DNA of 64,000 bases from Tsukamurella paurometabola DSM 20162 (GTDB lineage: Bacteria; Actinomycetota; Actinomycetes; Mycobacteriales; Mycobacteriaceae): positions 310,001-374,000 of the forward strand of contig NC_014158.1 in the NCBI RefSeq assembly GCF_000092225.1, read 5' to 3'. Numbering within the stretch: the stretch's first letter is position 1; each line of letters starts with the position of its first letter. The position numbers and the translations under genes were made by a program. Under the pieces are notes generated by a model, which saw nothing but the letters and a program-made list of their open reading frames with translations, was not told where the DNA came from and searched no databases. This document shows, piece by piece, positions 26,938 to 35,031 of the stretch.

Positions 26938-27228
26938 ATGGTGGGTTTGAACGTGGCGCCTATTCAGCTTTTGTCTGGCACTAACGAAGTGATCGCGAAT
27001 GTCGCGACCACCTCGGGTCTCGTGGGTGGCGCGGCCGGAACTCTGGGAGCCGTGATTCCAGCCGGAATCGATGATGTCTCGCTCATGGTCGCGGCCGGAT
27101 CGGCGGCGCACGCGGCGAACTATCTCGCGGTCACCGTCGTCGACCACGCCGCCGTGGCGCAGTACGCCGTCAGCCTGTCTGCGGTGGCGGCCACGTACGT
27201 GGCCGCGGACAACGCGGTCCAGTTCTAA
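26938..27228 (+). CDS. PE-family protein
   Basis: 96 residues, all-helical, Ala/Val-rich, the length of a stand-alone PE protein. Although the literal Pro-Glu near the N terminus is absent, the two-helix pattern around a GAVIPAGIDDVSLMVAAG loop is typical. It ends with the type VII export signal Y-x-x-x-D: Tyr87 and Asp91 in TYVAADNAVQF. PE proteins pair with the adjacent PPE and are recognised by EspG. GAGGGGTAGGGC precedes the ATG. Confidence 0.8.
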   Translation: MVGLNVAPIQLLSGTNEVIANVATTSGLVGGAAGTLGAVIPAGIDDVSLMVAAGSAAHAANYLAVTVVDHAAVAQYAVSLSAVAATYVAADNAVQF

Positions 27229-27241
27229 CGCGGGGGCACCG

Positions 27242-28579
27242 GTGACGTTTCCAGCGCTTCCTCCCGAGGTCAACGTCGGCCGCCTCATGACCGGTCCCGG
27301 TCCGGCGCCGCTGACCGCGTCTGCGGCGGGGTGGTCGGTGGTGGCATCGGCGGCGAGTGCCCGATCCGTCTTCCTCACCTCACTGCTTCCCCGGCTCGCG
27401 GCCTCGTGGCAGGCGCCCGAGACGGCTCTGATGACGAAGAACGTCGCGATGTACCTGGCCTACAACGAAAGCGTCCGGGTACATGCCCTGCTAGCGGCCA
27501 CGCGGCACACCAAACAGGCCGCCGACTACTCGGCCGCGCTCGCGGGTATGGCACAGATCCCCGAGATCGCGCAGAACCACGTGACACACGGGGTGCTTGA
27601 GGCCACGAACTTCCTGGGGATCAATACCGGGGCGATCGCGGCGAACGAGGCACAGTACGCCGCGATGTGGGCGCAGAACGCCAGCATGATGTTCGGCTAC
27701 CTCGCGAACTCGACGGCGAACATGACCTTCGAGCCCTTCCTGCCGCCGAAGCCCATCGCGAGCCCGTCCACCTCGCCCATCTCGCCGGCCGCGGCCGGTG
27801 CGGCGTCGGTCGGCGATGCGGTGGTCACCAAGCTCTCCCTCGCGGCGCAGGGAGCCGCGGCCATCGCCTCCTCGCTGGCGATGCGCACGAGCGGTTCGGT
27901 ACTCATCGGCACGAAGATGGTGCAGTCGATCGTGAGCGGTGCGCTCCGCACCGAAGACTCGGCGACGACGTCGGCCCAGAACGCGACGGACCGCGAGCAC
28001 GCGACTACGGGACCGAAACTGGGTGCTCAGCTCGTGCAGCAGGCCGGTGCCGCGGGCATCGGTGGAGCGGGTGTGGCCGCGAGCAGTCTGCTCGGCCTCG
28101 GTCAGCAAGCGGGACAGCAGTCGATTCAAGTGGCGACGTCCGCAGGCGTGACCGTTCAGCCGCTCAGCCAACTGGTCGCGTCGATCGACAACGACAATCG
28201 GACCGCATCGGTGGGCTACTTCGGCGCCCGCCCGGGGTCACCCGGGCTCGAGACGCTGGCGGGCGGTGGAACCATCGCCGGCGCTGCCAGCGTGATGCGC
28301 GGCGCCATGCCCGCGCAGATCATCGCCCCGGCCACGTGGAATACCGGTGGGCTCACCGTTGCCCCTCCGCCCCCGCCTCCGCCTCGACTCCTCGCCGAGC
28401 CGGTGCGTGCACCCCAGCCCGTCAGCAGCACGGCCCCCGTGACGCGGTCGAACGGTAAGCAGCGCGACCGAGTCGTGGTTCCCGCGACGGCGGCGATTCC
28501 CATCCCCGTGTATCAGGACGCCCCACCGCAGTACGAGACGGTGCCGGTCGATGTCCCGTCGGCCGGAAAGGAGGGCTGA
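27242..28579 (+). CDS. PPE-family protein
   Basis: 445 residues from the GTG at 27242, just after the PE stop; the longer open frame from 27071 overlaps PE. The start VTFPALPPEVN contains the Pro-Pro-Glu signature. Residues about 1-180 form the long helical PPE domain (SWQAPETALM in the helix turn, AANEAQYAAMWAQNASMMFGYL typical of the family). The C-terminal 260 residues are Ala/Gly/Ser/Pro-rich with a PPPPPP run near 380. It forms a heterodimer with PE and binds EspG. Confidence 0.85.
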   Translation: MTFPALPPEVNVGRLMTGPGPAPLTASAAGWSVVASAASARSVFLTSLLPRLAASWQAPETALMTKNVAMYLAYNESVRVHALLAATRHTKQAADYSAALAGMAQIPEIAQNHVTHGVLEATNFLGINTGAIAANEAQYAAMWAQNASMMFGYLANSTANMTFEPFLPPKPIASPSTSPISPAAAGAASVGDAVVTKLSLAAQGAAAIASSLAMRTSGSVLIGTKMVQSIVSGALRTEDSATTSAQNATDREHATTGPKLGAQLVQQAGAAGIGGAGVAASSLLGLGQQAGQQSIQVATSAGVTVQPLSQLVASIDNDNRTASVGYFGARPGSPGLETLAGGGTIAGAASVMRGAMPAQIIAPATWNTGGLTVAPPPPPPPRLLAEPVRAPQPVSSTAPVTRSNGKQRDRVVVPATAAIPIPVYQDAPPQYETVPVDVPSAGKEG

Positions 28580-28674
28580 ACCGCGAGCACGCCCGCCCTT
28601 GCGTCCGCCGCGCCGGCCACGGCGCACCGGACACCGATTCGTCGCCCATCAGGCTTCTCAAGCAGGAGGAATCC

Positions 28675-28974
28675 ATGATCTACGAAATGAACACCGCGGC
28701 CCATGCCGCAGGTACCGCCACCACGGAACAGATCGCCCAGGCGACCCTGGCGAACATCAAGTTCGTTCGGACCACCGCCGAGGCCTACGCCGCCGCGAAC
28801 TCGGGCCAGACCTCGCTCAAGGCAGTCGCGCACATGCACGAGATCATCGCGGTGTGCGACGCGGAGCAGAAGAAGCTCGAGAACGTCGGTATCTCGCTCA
28901 AGCAGAACAACGGGCTGATCACCAACACCGATATGGACGGTGGCGACATCTTCCAGGGCTACATCGGCCTCTAG
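28675..28974 (+). CDS. WXG100-like Esx protein lacking the WxG motif (EsxB/EsxG position)
   Basis: 99 residues, mainly helical, AGGAGGAATCC directly upstream. It occupies the place of the first Esx protein after PPE. The bend where family members have Trp-x-Gly reads Ala-Asn-Ser-Gly, so Trp is missing. No C-terminal Y-x-x-x-D/E is seen; the end is NTDMDGGDIFQGYIGL. One partner of an Esx pair often lacks one of the motifs, so heterodimer formation with the next gene is likely. Confidence 0.75.
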   Translation: MIYEMNTAAHAAGTATTEQIAQATLANIKFVRTTAEAYAAANSGQTSLKAVAHMHEIIAVCDAEQKKLENVGISLKQNNGLITNTDMDGGDIFQGYIGL

Positions 28975-29013
28975 CGGGCGCTCACACCACCGAATCGAAG
29001 ACAGGGGAACACC

Positions 29014-29313
29014 ATGCCCATCGATCTGATCAAGGTCGACTACGCCAACTACGACACCACGTCGACCCTCCTGGGCAAGTCCGCCGCCATCGCCGACGGA
29101 CTGATCGCCGAACTCGTGGGGAACAACACCGCGAACCTCAACGCGGGCAACTGGGTCGGCCCGGACCAGGGCAGCTACCAGGACGTGCACAACGCGTGTG
29201 TGGAGGCGAACGAGCGGCTCGCCGAGGTCATCCGCAAGGCCGGCATCAAGGTGCAGACCGCGGCGACGATCCACCAGGCAGGTCAGGCGCAGGCCGCCAG
29301 CCTGTACTTCTAG
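29014..29313 (+). CDS. WXG100 Esx protein (EsxA/EsxH position)
   Basis: 99 residues with the classic turn NWVGPDQGSYQDV near residue 48, two long helices on either side and an Ala/Gln-rich end. Partner of the preceding Esx protein and a predicted substrate of the ESX machine. GACAGGGGAACACC precedes the ATG. Its stop is one base from the EspG start. Confidence 0.85.
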   Translation: MPIDLIKVDYANYDTTSTLLGKSAAIADGLIAELVGNNTANLNAGNWVGPDQGSYQDVHNACVEANERLAEVIRKAGIKVQTAATIHQAGQAQAASLYF

Positions 29314-29314
29314 C

Positions 29315-30178
29315 GTGCCGGACAACGATTCCGGAGGCGGGCTCTCCGCCTTCGGCGTCTCCATCGACGAGCTCTCCCTGCTGATGCGGCTCGCCGATGT
29401 CACCGAGCTCGCACCGATCGTGCTGGCCGTGCACCCGAACGTGTACCGCCCCGACGATCAGTCTGCGGTCGACCTGGCCGTGCTTCCCGGACTCATCGCG
29501 GCGGGTCTGGTGGATGCCGACGGAGCCATCGACCCCGAGGTGGCGCGGTGGCTGCGGGCATTGCAGGCGCCGGCGGCGGAGATCGCATTGCGCGTCTTCG
29601 ACGGCGACTCCGCGCTGCGCGGTGCGATCGTGCGCCACGACGATCTGGTGGTGGTGGTGTTCCGGCACGACGACCTGCTGACTCTGCAGGGGTACCGGAC
29701 CGACGGCGAGGATTTCGACTCGACGGTGGTCGATCCCGTGTGGCGGGTCCTCGGTTCCTGCGACCCCGCGGACTTCGATTCGCTCACACTGGGTGCTGCA
29801 GAACTGAGAGAAATCGTGTCGATGTACAACCCCGCTTCCACTGATCCGCGGGGCGAACGAGAATTCCGTGGACGGCTGCGCGAGCACGACCTCCCCCCGC
29901 ACACCGTGGACGTCCTCGTGGACGCTGCTCGCTACAGCGGGCGGCGCGCAGAGGTGGTCTATCACCGTGTCGATCTCAATGGTGTTCGAACTCAAGCTCA
30001 GTGGGCACTCGGCGTGATGGACACCGACCAGGGACGGGTGCTCTCCACCACCACCCGCGGCCGGGGCGGTGACAACGATGTGATCCTCAGTCCGGGCACC
30101 CGACGGCGCTTCGCGGAGGGTTTGAACGAACTCGTGGCCCGCGGAGGCTGCGTCGGATGGTTCGATATAGCAAATTGA
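29315..30178 (+). CDS. espG: EspG-family ESX chaperone
   Basis: 287 residues from GTG at 29315. Typical EspG pattern: an initial VSIDELSLLMRLADVTELAPIV helix-strand, DLAVLPGLIAAGLVDADGAI, then a mixed alpha/beta body with repeated strands (LVVVVFRHDDLLTL, GVMDTDQGRVLSTTT) and a C-terminal helix AEGLNELVARGG. EspG binds the PPE tip in the cytosol and keeps PE-PPE dimers soluble before export. Its position right after the Esx pair is the standard one. Confidence 0.8.
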   Translation: MPDNDSGGGLSAFGVSIDELSLLMRLADVTELAPIVLAVHPNVYRPDDQSAVDLAVLPGLIAAGLVDADGAIDPEVARWLRALQAPAAEIALRVFDGDSALRGAIVRHDDLVVVVFRHDDLLTLQGYRTDGEDFDSTVVDPVWRVLGSCDPADFDSLTLGAAELREIVSMYNPASTDPRGEREFRGRLREHDLPPHTVDVLVDAARYSGRRAEVVYHRVDLNGVRTQAQWALGVMDTDQGRVLSTTTRGRGGDNDVILSPGTRRRFAEGLNELVARGGCVGWFDIAN

Positions 30179-30257
30179 CAACGACTGTCCGAATCCCCGC
30201 GAGCAGGCATTGTGCGTTAGAGTGCAAGCGATTTGACCTGGATGGAAGGTTCATCTG

Positions 30258-31997
30258 ATGAGCGACGGTGCAACGAACGTTCACCTGCCTTTTGCAGAGC
30301 AGAACAAGACTGAGGGCACACCGGTGCCCACCACGCCGCAGTCCGTCGCGGGCGCGCTGGCGAGTAATGCGGCGGCCGTGCGACCCGTGGTGACCCCCGG
30401 GCCGGTGTCCGACGAGGGCACGGATTCGGCACCGTCGACCACGGAGTGGGAGGAACCCGAGCTCCCCGTCGTCGACGACGCGGGCGAGGCCGGCCCCGTG
30501 CCCACCGCCGCCGAGGAAGCCCCCGCCGCCGCGGTCGCCGACGCCGCCGCGGTCGCCGACGCCGTCGCGTCCGACGACGACCGACCCACCCGGGAGCAGC
30601 CCGTGATCGTCGACGAGCCGGCCGGCCGGCCGGAGGCGGAGGCCGCCCCCACCGCCGACACGGCGGCAGCGGGCGGGCAGGCCTCGCCGCAGGGAGGCCC
30701 GCAGGTCACCGGTCCGCAGCCGGCGGCGCAGGCCCCACAGCAGGCGCGGACCGTGCCCGTTCCGGCGCAGCAGCCCCAGCAGCAGTGGCAGGGCCAGGCC
30801 CCGCAGGCGCAGCCCGGCCAGCATCAGTTCGCGCAGCCGCACACCGGTCAGTTCCAGCAGCCGCAGTTCGCCGGCCAGCCGCCCACCGGGCAGTTCCAGG
30901 CTCCCGTGCAGGGCCGCCCGCCGTCACCGCTGCCGTTCGGCCACGCCGCACCCGGCCAGATCGCACCGCCGCAGCCCCAGCACGCGGGTATGCCGATGCG
31001 GCCGATGGGGGAGTCGGTCTCCGCGCCGATGTCCACGGCCTCGTCATCGTTCCAGCAGCACATCCGGATGTCCGATTCGGCGATGCGGGTCACCGGCTGG
31101 CGCGCGTGGCTCAAGCGCATGGGTATCGACGTGGGCCCCAGCACCTCCGATCAAGAGCATGCGGAGCGGGTGCACCGGATCCGCGTCCCGAAGAACAAGT
31201 TCCACGTCACCAGCGTCTTCGCCGATAGCGCGGGCGGCACCCTGCTGGTGGGCGTGCTGGGCCAGATTCTGGAGCGCACCCGCGCCGACAACGTGGTCGC
31301 GCTCGACCTCGATCCCGACGGCGGCGATCTCGACCAGGTGACCGCGTGGCATCAGGGCGGTTCGACCGCGCGCACCCTGATCCAGCAGAGTGATCTGTCG
31401 GACCGCAACCAGGTGGACAAGCACCTGGCCGTCACGTCGACGAATCTGCACGTGCTGCCCACCCCGTGGCGGTTCAACGGCCGCGACGTCGCCGATTACG
31501 ATGACGTGCTCGATCTGTACTCGATATTCCGCCCGCACTACAGCCTGGCGCTCGTCGATGCGGGCCGAGGACTCCAGACCGTCACGGGCACCGGCGTTCT
31601 GGAGATCTCTTCCGCGTTGATCCTTCCCGCCTCGGCCACGACCCGCGGCGTGCGCAAGGTGGCCGCGACCATCGATTGGCTGCGTCACCACGGGTGGCAC
31701 GGATTGCTCGCCAACACCATCGTGGTCATCAATCACACCAAGAAGCGCGGCAGTGTCACCGTCGAGCAGTTCGACGAGCTGTTCCGCGCCGGCCAGAAGC
31801 TGCGGGTCCACGAGATCCCCTACGACCCGCACCTCGATGCCGACACCCCGATCGACCTCGATCTGCTCAAGCCGCGCACCGTGCGCGCGTTCGAGCTGCT
31901 CGCGGCCGACCTCGCCGACACCTTCAATTCCGGATACGAGCCGCCGGCCGCCACCAAGCTGGCCGAACTGCAGGTGCGCTCGCACGAGGGACGCTGA
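30258..31997 (+). CDS. EspI/MinD-like ESX protein with Pro/Gln-rich N terminus and defective P-loop
   Basis: 579 residues. About 1-270 is disordered Pro/Ala/Gln-rich sequence (acidic first, then repeated TGQFQ-type blocks). The C-terminal 300 residues are a SIMIBI/MinD-type domain: VVALDLDPDGGDLDQV (Walker A' partner strand), HVLPTPWRF, SLALVDAGRGLQ, IVVINHTKKRG. The P-loop is lost: at residues 322-328 it reads ADSAGGT where K-G-G-x-G-K-T is expected, so the essential Lys is Gly327 and the signature Lys is Ala322. It probably does not hydrolyse ATP; a structural or regulatory role is likely. It sits between EspG and EccD. Confidence 0.75.
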   Translation: MSDGATNVHLPFAEQNKTEGTPVPTTPQSVAGALASNAAAVRPVVTPGPVSDEGTDSAPSTTEWEEPELPVVDDAGEAGPVPTAAEEAPAAAVADAAAVADAVASDDDRPTREQPVIVDEPAGRPEAEAAPTADTAAAGGQASPQGGPQVTGPQPAAQAPQQARTVPVPAQQPQQQWQGQAPQAQPGQHQFAQPHTGQFQQPQFAGQPPTGQFQAPVQGRPPSPLPFGHAAPGQIAPPQPQHAGMPMRPMGESVSAPMSTASSSFQQHIRMSDSAMRVTGWRAWLKRMGIDVGPSTSDQEHAERVHRIRVPKNKFHVTSVFADSAGGTLLVGVLGQILERTRADNVVALDLDPDGGDLDQVTAWHQGGSTARTLIQQSDLSDRNQVDKHLAVTSTNLHVLPTPWRFNGRDVADYDDVLDLYSIFRPHYSLALVDAGRGLQTVTGTGVLEISSALILPASATTRGVRKVAATIDWLRHHGWHGLLANTIVVINHTKKRGSVTVEQFDELFRAGQKLRVHEIPYDPHLDADTPIDLDLLKPRTVRAFELLAADLADTFNSGYEPPAATKLAELQVRSHEGR

Positions 31998-32001
31998 CCC
32001 G

Positions 32002-33588
32002 ATGGCGTTTCCGACCACCCCCGGCGCGCCCGGGGGCGCACCGTCGCCGCATCAGGCCGGCGCCGCACCGGGTAAGCCCGTGGTGCCCGAACAGGTCCGG
32101 GTACTGGTCGAGGTGGGGGAGAGCTCCGTCGAGCGCAGCCTGTTGGCCCGCCGCCGCCTGTCGGTGGTGATGGACTCGGTGATCCCGGGGCTCGAGCAGA
32201 TCTTCCCGGACCACGACTTCAGCACCGCCGGGGCGTGGACCTTCGCCCGGGAGGGGGGAACGCCGCTCTCCCGTGACAAGTCGCTCGCGGATGCCGGTGT
32301 GCTCGACGGTGATCGGTTGATCCTGGCGGAGACCTTCTCGAACCAGACGTTCCGCCCATTGATCGAGAGCACCGCCGACGCGATCCAGGAGTTCTGTCGC
32401 CAGCGCTTCCGCCGGTTCACCTCCGGCACCGCCCGCACCCTCGGACTGATCGCACTGGTCCTCGGTGCCGCGGTCTTCGCCGCGCTGGTGCTGCTCGCGT
32501 GGATGGCCGATTCCAGTGTGCTGTGGTGGTTCCCGGTGGCCGCGATCGGTTCGATCGCCGTGATCACCGCGGCCGTCTCGGCAGACCGCCAGTACCACTC
32601 GCAACAGGTGGCCTACGCGCTGCAACTGGCCGCCGCGCCGGTGCTCTTCTCGACGGGGTTCGTCCTGATCCCGCCGGACGGCGGCGCCGACGGAGCGTTC
32701 ACGGCGGCCAACGTGCTCACGGGTGCTGTCTTCACCCTGATCGGCGTGGTGATCCTCGGCCGGAGCAGCGGTCTCGGCGCCGCCGTGCTCGCCGGCCTCG
32801 GACTCGTCTCCGCCGCCACCGTCGTGGCCAGTGCGCTGTTCGCCTACACCCCGCTGGGCCGACCGGCGATCCCCGCCATCGGCGTGATCGGCGGTCTGTT
32901 GCTGGCGAACTGGGTGCAGGGCTGGGCGCTGATGCTGGCCCGGGTCCGCCCGGACACGCTGCCCCCGCCCGGCGAGGACATCGACAGGTCGGAGTTGGAC
33001 GTGGCGTACCACGTCGACACCTTCGACGACGAGTCCACCACCGAACTGGCCCGCGGCGACGAGAACACCGCGCTCGAGCGCAAGTCCCGTACCGCGGCGA
33101 AGCTGCTCACCGGCTTCTACGTGGCGGTCGCCGCGATCCTGGTGGTCTCCGCGCTCACCATCCTGGTGCCCGATACCCACTACTTCTGGGGCGAGGTCGT
33201 GATCGCCGCGCTGGTCTCGGTGATCTGTGTGCTGCGAGGTCGCACACTCGACGACCGGGTGCACGCCACCGTCTTCTTCATCGCGGGCTTCCTCATCGCC
33301 GCGGGGCTGGCCATCGTACTGGTCGGCGCCGTGGGATCGAACCTGGCGCGACTGACCGTGATCGTGGTGAGCGCCGTGGTGCTGCTCGCCTTCGGTGCGG
33401 GCGCCCTCCTACTGGCCGACCGCGTCTCCGCCGAGGAGGGCCTGATGGCCAAACCGCTGTCGGCACGGCTCATGGGACGCATCGAGTTCGGCGAGAAGAC
33501 CGCCATTTTCGTGGTCGTGATGCTCGCGCTATGGACCACTCGCCTGTTCGCCTTCCTGCGTGAACTCGACCTGTCGTTCCTGAAGTAG
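32002..33588 (+). CDS. eccD: EccD, ESX integral membrane channel subunit
   Basis: 528 residues from the ATG at 32002. An N-terminal ubiquitin-like domain (about 28-115: VRVLVEVGESSVERSLLARRRLS, ending in GDRLILAE) is followed by eleven hydrophobic helices (about 150-520) with a charged cytosolic loop around 320-370. EccD forms the membrane barrel of the ESX complex together with EccB, EccC and EccE. The frame is intact. The next ATG follows the stop without a gap. Confidence 0.9.
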   Translation: MAFPTTPGAPGGAPSPHQAGAAPGKPVVPEQVRVLVEVGESSVERSLLARRRLSVVMDSVIPGLEQIFPDHDFSTAGAWTFAREGGTPLSRDKSLADAGVLDGDRLILAETFSNQTFRPLIESTADAIQEFCRQRFRRFTSGTARTLGLIALVLGAAVFAALVLLAWMADSSVLWWFPVAAIGSIAVITAAVSADRQYHSQQVAYALQLAAAPVLFSTGFVLIPPDGGADGAFTAANVLTGAVFTLIGVVILGRSSGLGAAVLAGLGLVSAATVVASALFAYTPLGRPAIPAIGVIGGLLLANWVQGWALMLARVRPDTLPPPGEDIDRSELDVAYHVDTFDDESTTELARGDENTALERKSRTAAKLLTGFYVAVAAILVVSALTILVPDTHYFWGEVVIAALVSVICVLRGRTLDDRVHATVFFIAGFLIAAGLAIVLVGAVGSNLARLTVIVVSAVVLLAFGAGALLLADRVSAEEGLMAKPLSARLMGRIEFGEKTAIFVVVMLALWTTRLFAFLRELDLSFLK

Positions 33589-35031
33589 ATGCTCGCCTCC
33601 ACCCGATCCCTCGCGACGAGGGCCGCCGCCGCGGTGGCGGTCGGTGCCATCGTGGCTCTGCTCGGCGGTACGGTGCCTCCGCAGGCGCTCGCCGTGGTTC
33701 CTCCCGTCGCGGACATCGGTGGCGCGCCGCCCGACACCGACGGCCCGGAACGCCCACTGCGCTACAACAATCCGCGCTGTGTGGAGCCGGGGGTGCTTCC
33801 GAATTCGAACCTCGCGGCGGCGCCGGCACCGTCGACGACTCTGCGGATCGACGAGGCGCAGCGGTTCTCCACCGGCGCCGGTGTCACCGTTGCGGTGCTG
33901 AGTACCGGTGTCCGGCCACAGGCGCGGCTGCGGGCGCTCGACGGTGCGGGCGACAACATGAACCCGGCCGACCGCGGCCTGCTCGACTGCGACTCCACCG
34001 GCACGCTGGTGGCCGGGATCGTCGGCGCGCAGCCCGCTGTGGGCGACGGTTTCGTCGGCGTGGCCCCCGATTCCCGGGTGATGTCCATCCGCGTCGATTC
34101 GACGGCCTTCGCGCTGCAGAATTCGCCCGCGGACAACGATGATCCGAACGCCTCCCGTGCCGCTGTCACCGCGCGCAGCATCGCCCGCGCCGTGGTCCGC
34201 GCCGCGAACCGCGGAGCCCGAGTGATCGTGATCCCCGAGCCCGTGTGCATGGCGGCCGATGCGCAGTTCCGCCAGCGCGAGATCGGCGGCGCCGTGGGTT
34301 ACGCCACGCAGGTCAAGGACGCACTCTTCGTGGTCGGCGCGGGCGCTACCGACCGCAACGGCGGTAACACCGGCGCGAACACCTGTAAGCCCAATCCCGA
34401 CCCGGACCCGGGATCGCCCGATGATCCGCGCGGTTGGCGGCGGGTCAGCACCGTCGCCACTCCCAATTGGTTTGACGGACAGGTGCTCTCCGTGGGCGCC
34501 ACCACCGCCGAAGGATCCCCGTTACCGGGCTCGCTCAACGGCCCCTGGCTCGACGTGGCCGCACCCGGTGCCGGACTGGTCTCGCTCAGCTCGCGCGGCG
34601 GCGACGGCGTGGTCAACGCACTGCCCGCCGACCGAACCCTGGTGCCTTTCGCCGGACCTGAGTTCGCCGCCGCCTATGTCGCGGGCACCGCCGCCCTGGT
34701 GCGCTCCCGGTACCCGCAGATGCGTGCGAAGGACGTCGCCGCGCGCATCGTCGCGACCGCGCACGCGCCCGGTCGCGGAACCGACAACAAGGTGGGCCGC
34801 GGACTGATCGATCCGGTCGCCGCGCTCACCGCGAAGGTGCCCGAGGAGGGGGTCGACATCGACGTCCAGTCCGTCGAGAAGCTGCTGGTTCCCGCACCGC
34901 CGCCGTCTCCGGACACCCGTCCGCGGCGGACCGCGGCGTTGGTCGCCGGCGTCGGCCTGATCGTGGTGGTACTGGTGGCCGGTGTGGTCGCCGCACTACG
35001 GCCGCGGCGCACCGGGAAGCGGAGGTCGTAG
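33589..35031 (+). CDS. mycP: Mycosin MycP with all catalytic residues lost (pseudoprotease)
   Basis: 480 residues: signal peptide (to about 35), subtilase domain (about 80-400), C-terminal membrane helix (about 443-470) and a short basic tail. The frame and fold markers are intact, but the catalytic positions are replaced: VAVLSTGV has Ser105 where D-T-G needs Asp, CDSTGT has Thr137 where H-G-T needs His, AGPEFAAA has Glu358 where G-T-S needs Ser, and the oxyanion Asn is Ala253 in GAGATD. In mycobacteria mycosins also have a structural, protease-independent role in stabilising the ESX membrane complex; that role could persist here. Confidence 0.9.
   Translation: MLASTRSLATRAAAAVAVGAIVALLGGTVPPQALAVVPPVADIGGAPPDTDGPERPLRYNNPRCVEPGVLPNSNLAAAPAPSTTLRIDEAQRFSTGAGVTVAVLSTGVRPQARLRALDGAGDNMNPADRGLLDCDSTGTLVAGIVGAQPAVGDGFVGVAPDSRVMSIRVDSTAFALQNSPADNDDPNASRAAVTARSIARAVVRAANRGARVIVIPEPVCMAADAQFRQREIGGAVGYATQVKDALFVVGAGATDRNGGNTGANTCKPNPDPDPGSPDDPRGWRRVSTVATPNWFDGQVLSVGATTAEGSPLPGSLNGPWLDVAAPGAGLVSLSSRGGDGVVNALPADRTLVPFAGPEFAAAYVAGTAALVRSRYPQMRAKDVAARIVATAHAPGRGTDNKVGRGLIDPVAALTAKVPEEGVDIDVQSVEKLLVPAPPPSPDTRPRRTAALVAGVGLIVVVLVAGVVAALRPRRTGKRRS

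Noticed and set aside
27071-27241. Longer start for PPE inside the PE gene
   Set aside because: Arg/Thr-rich shadow; the PPE signature starts at the GTG at 27242.
30175-30215. TTGACA upstream of the EspI-like gene as a promoter
   Set aside because: No acceptable -10 element at 16-19 bases; the next A/T-rich hexamer is too far away.
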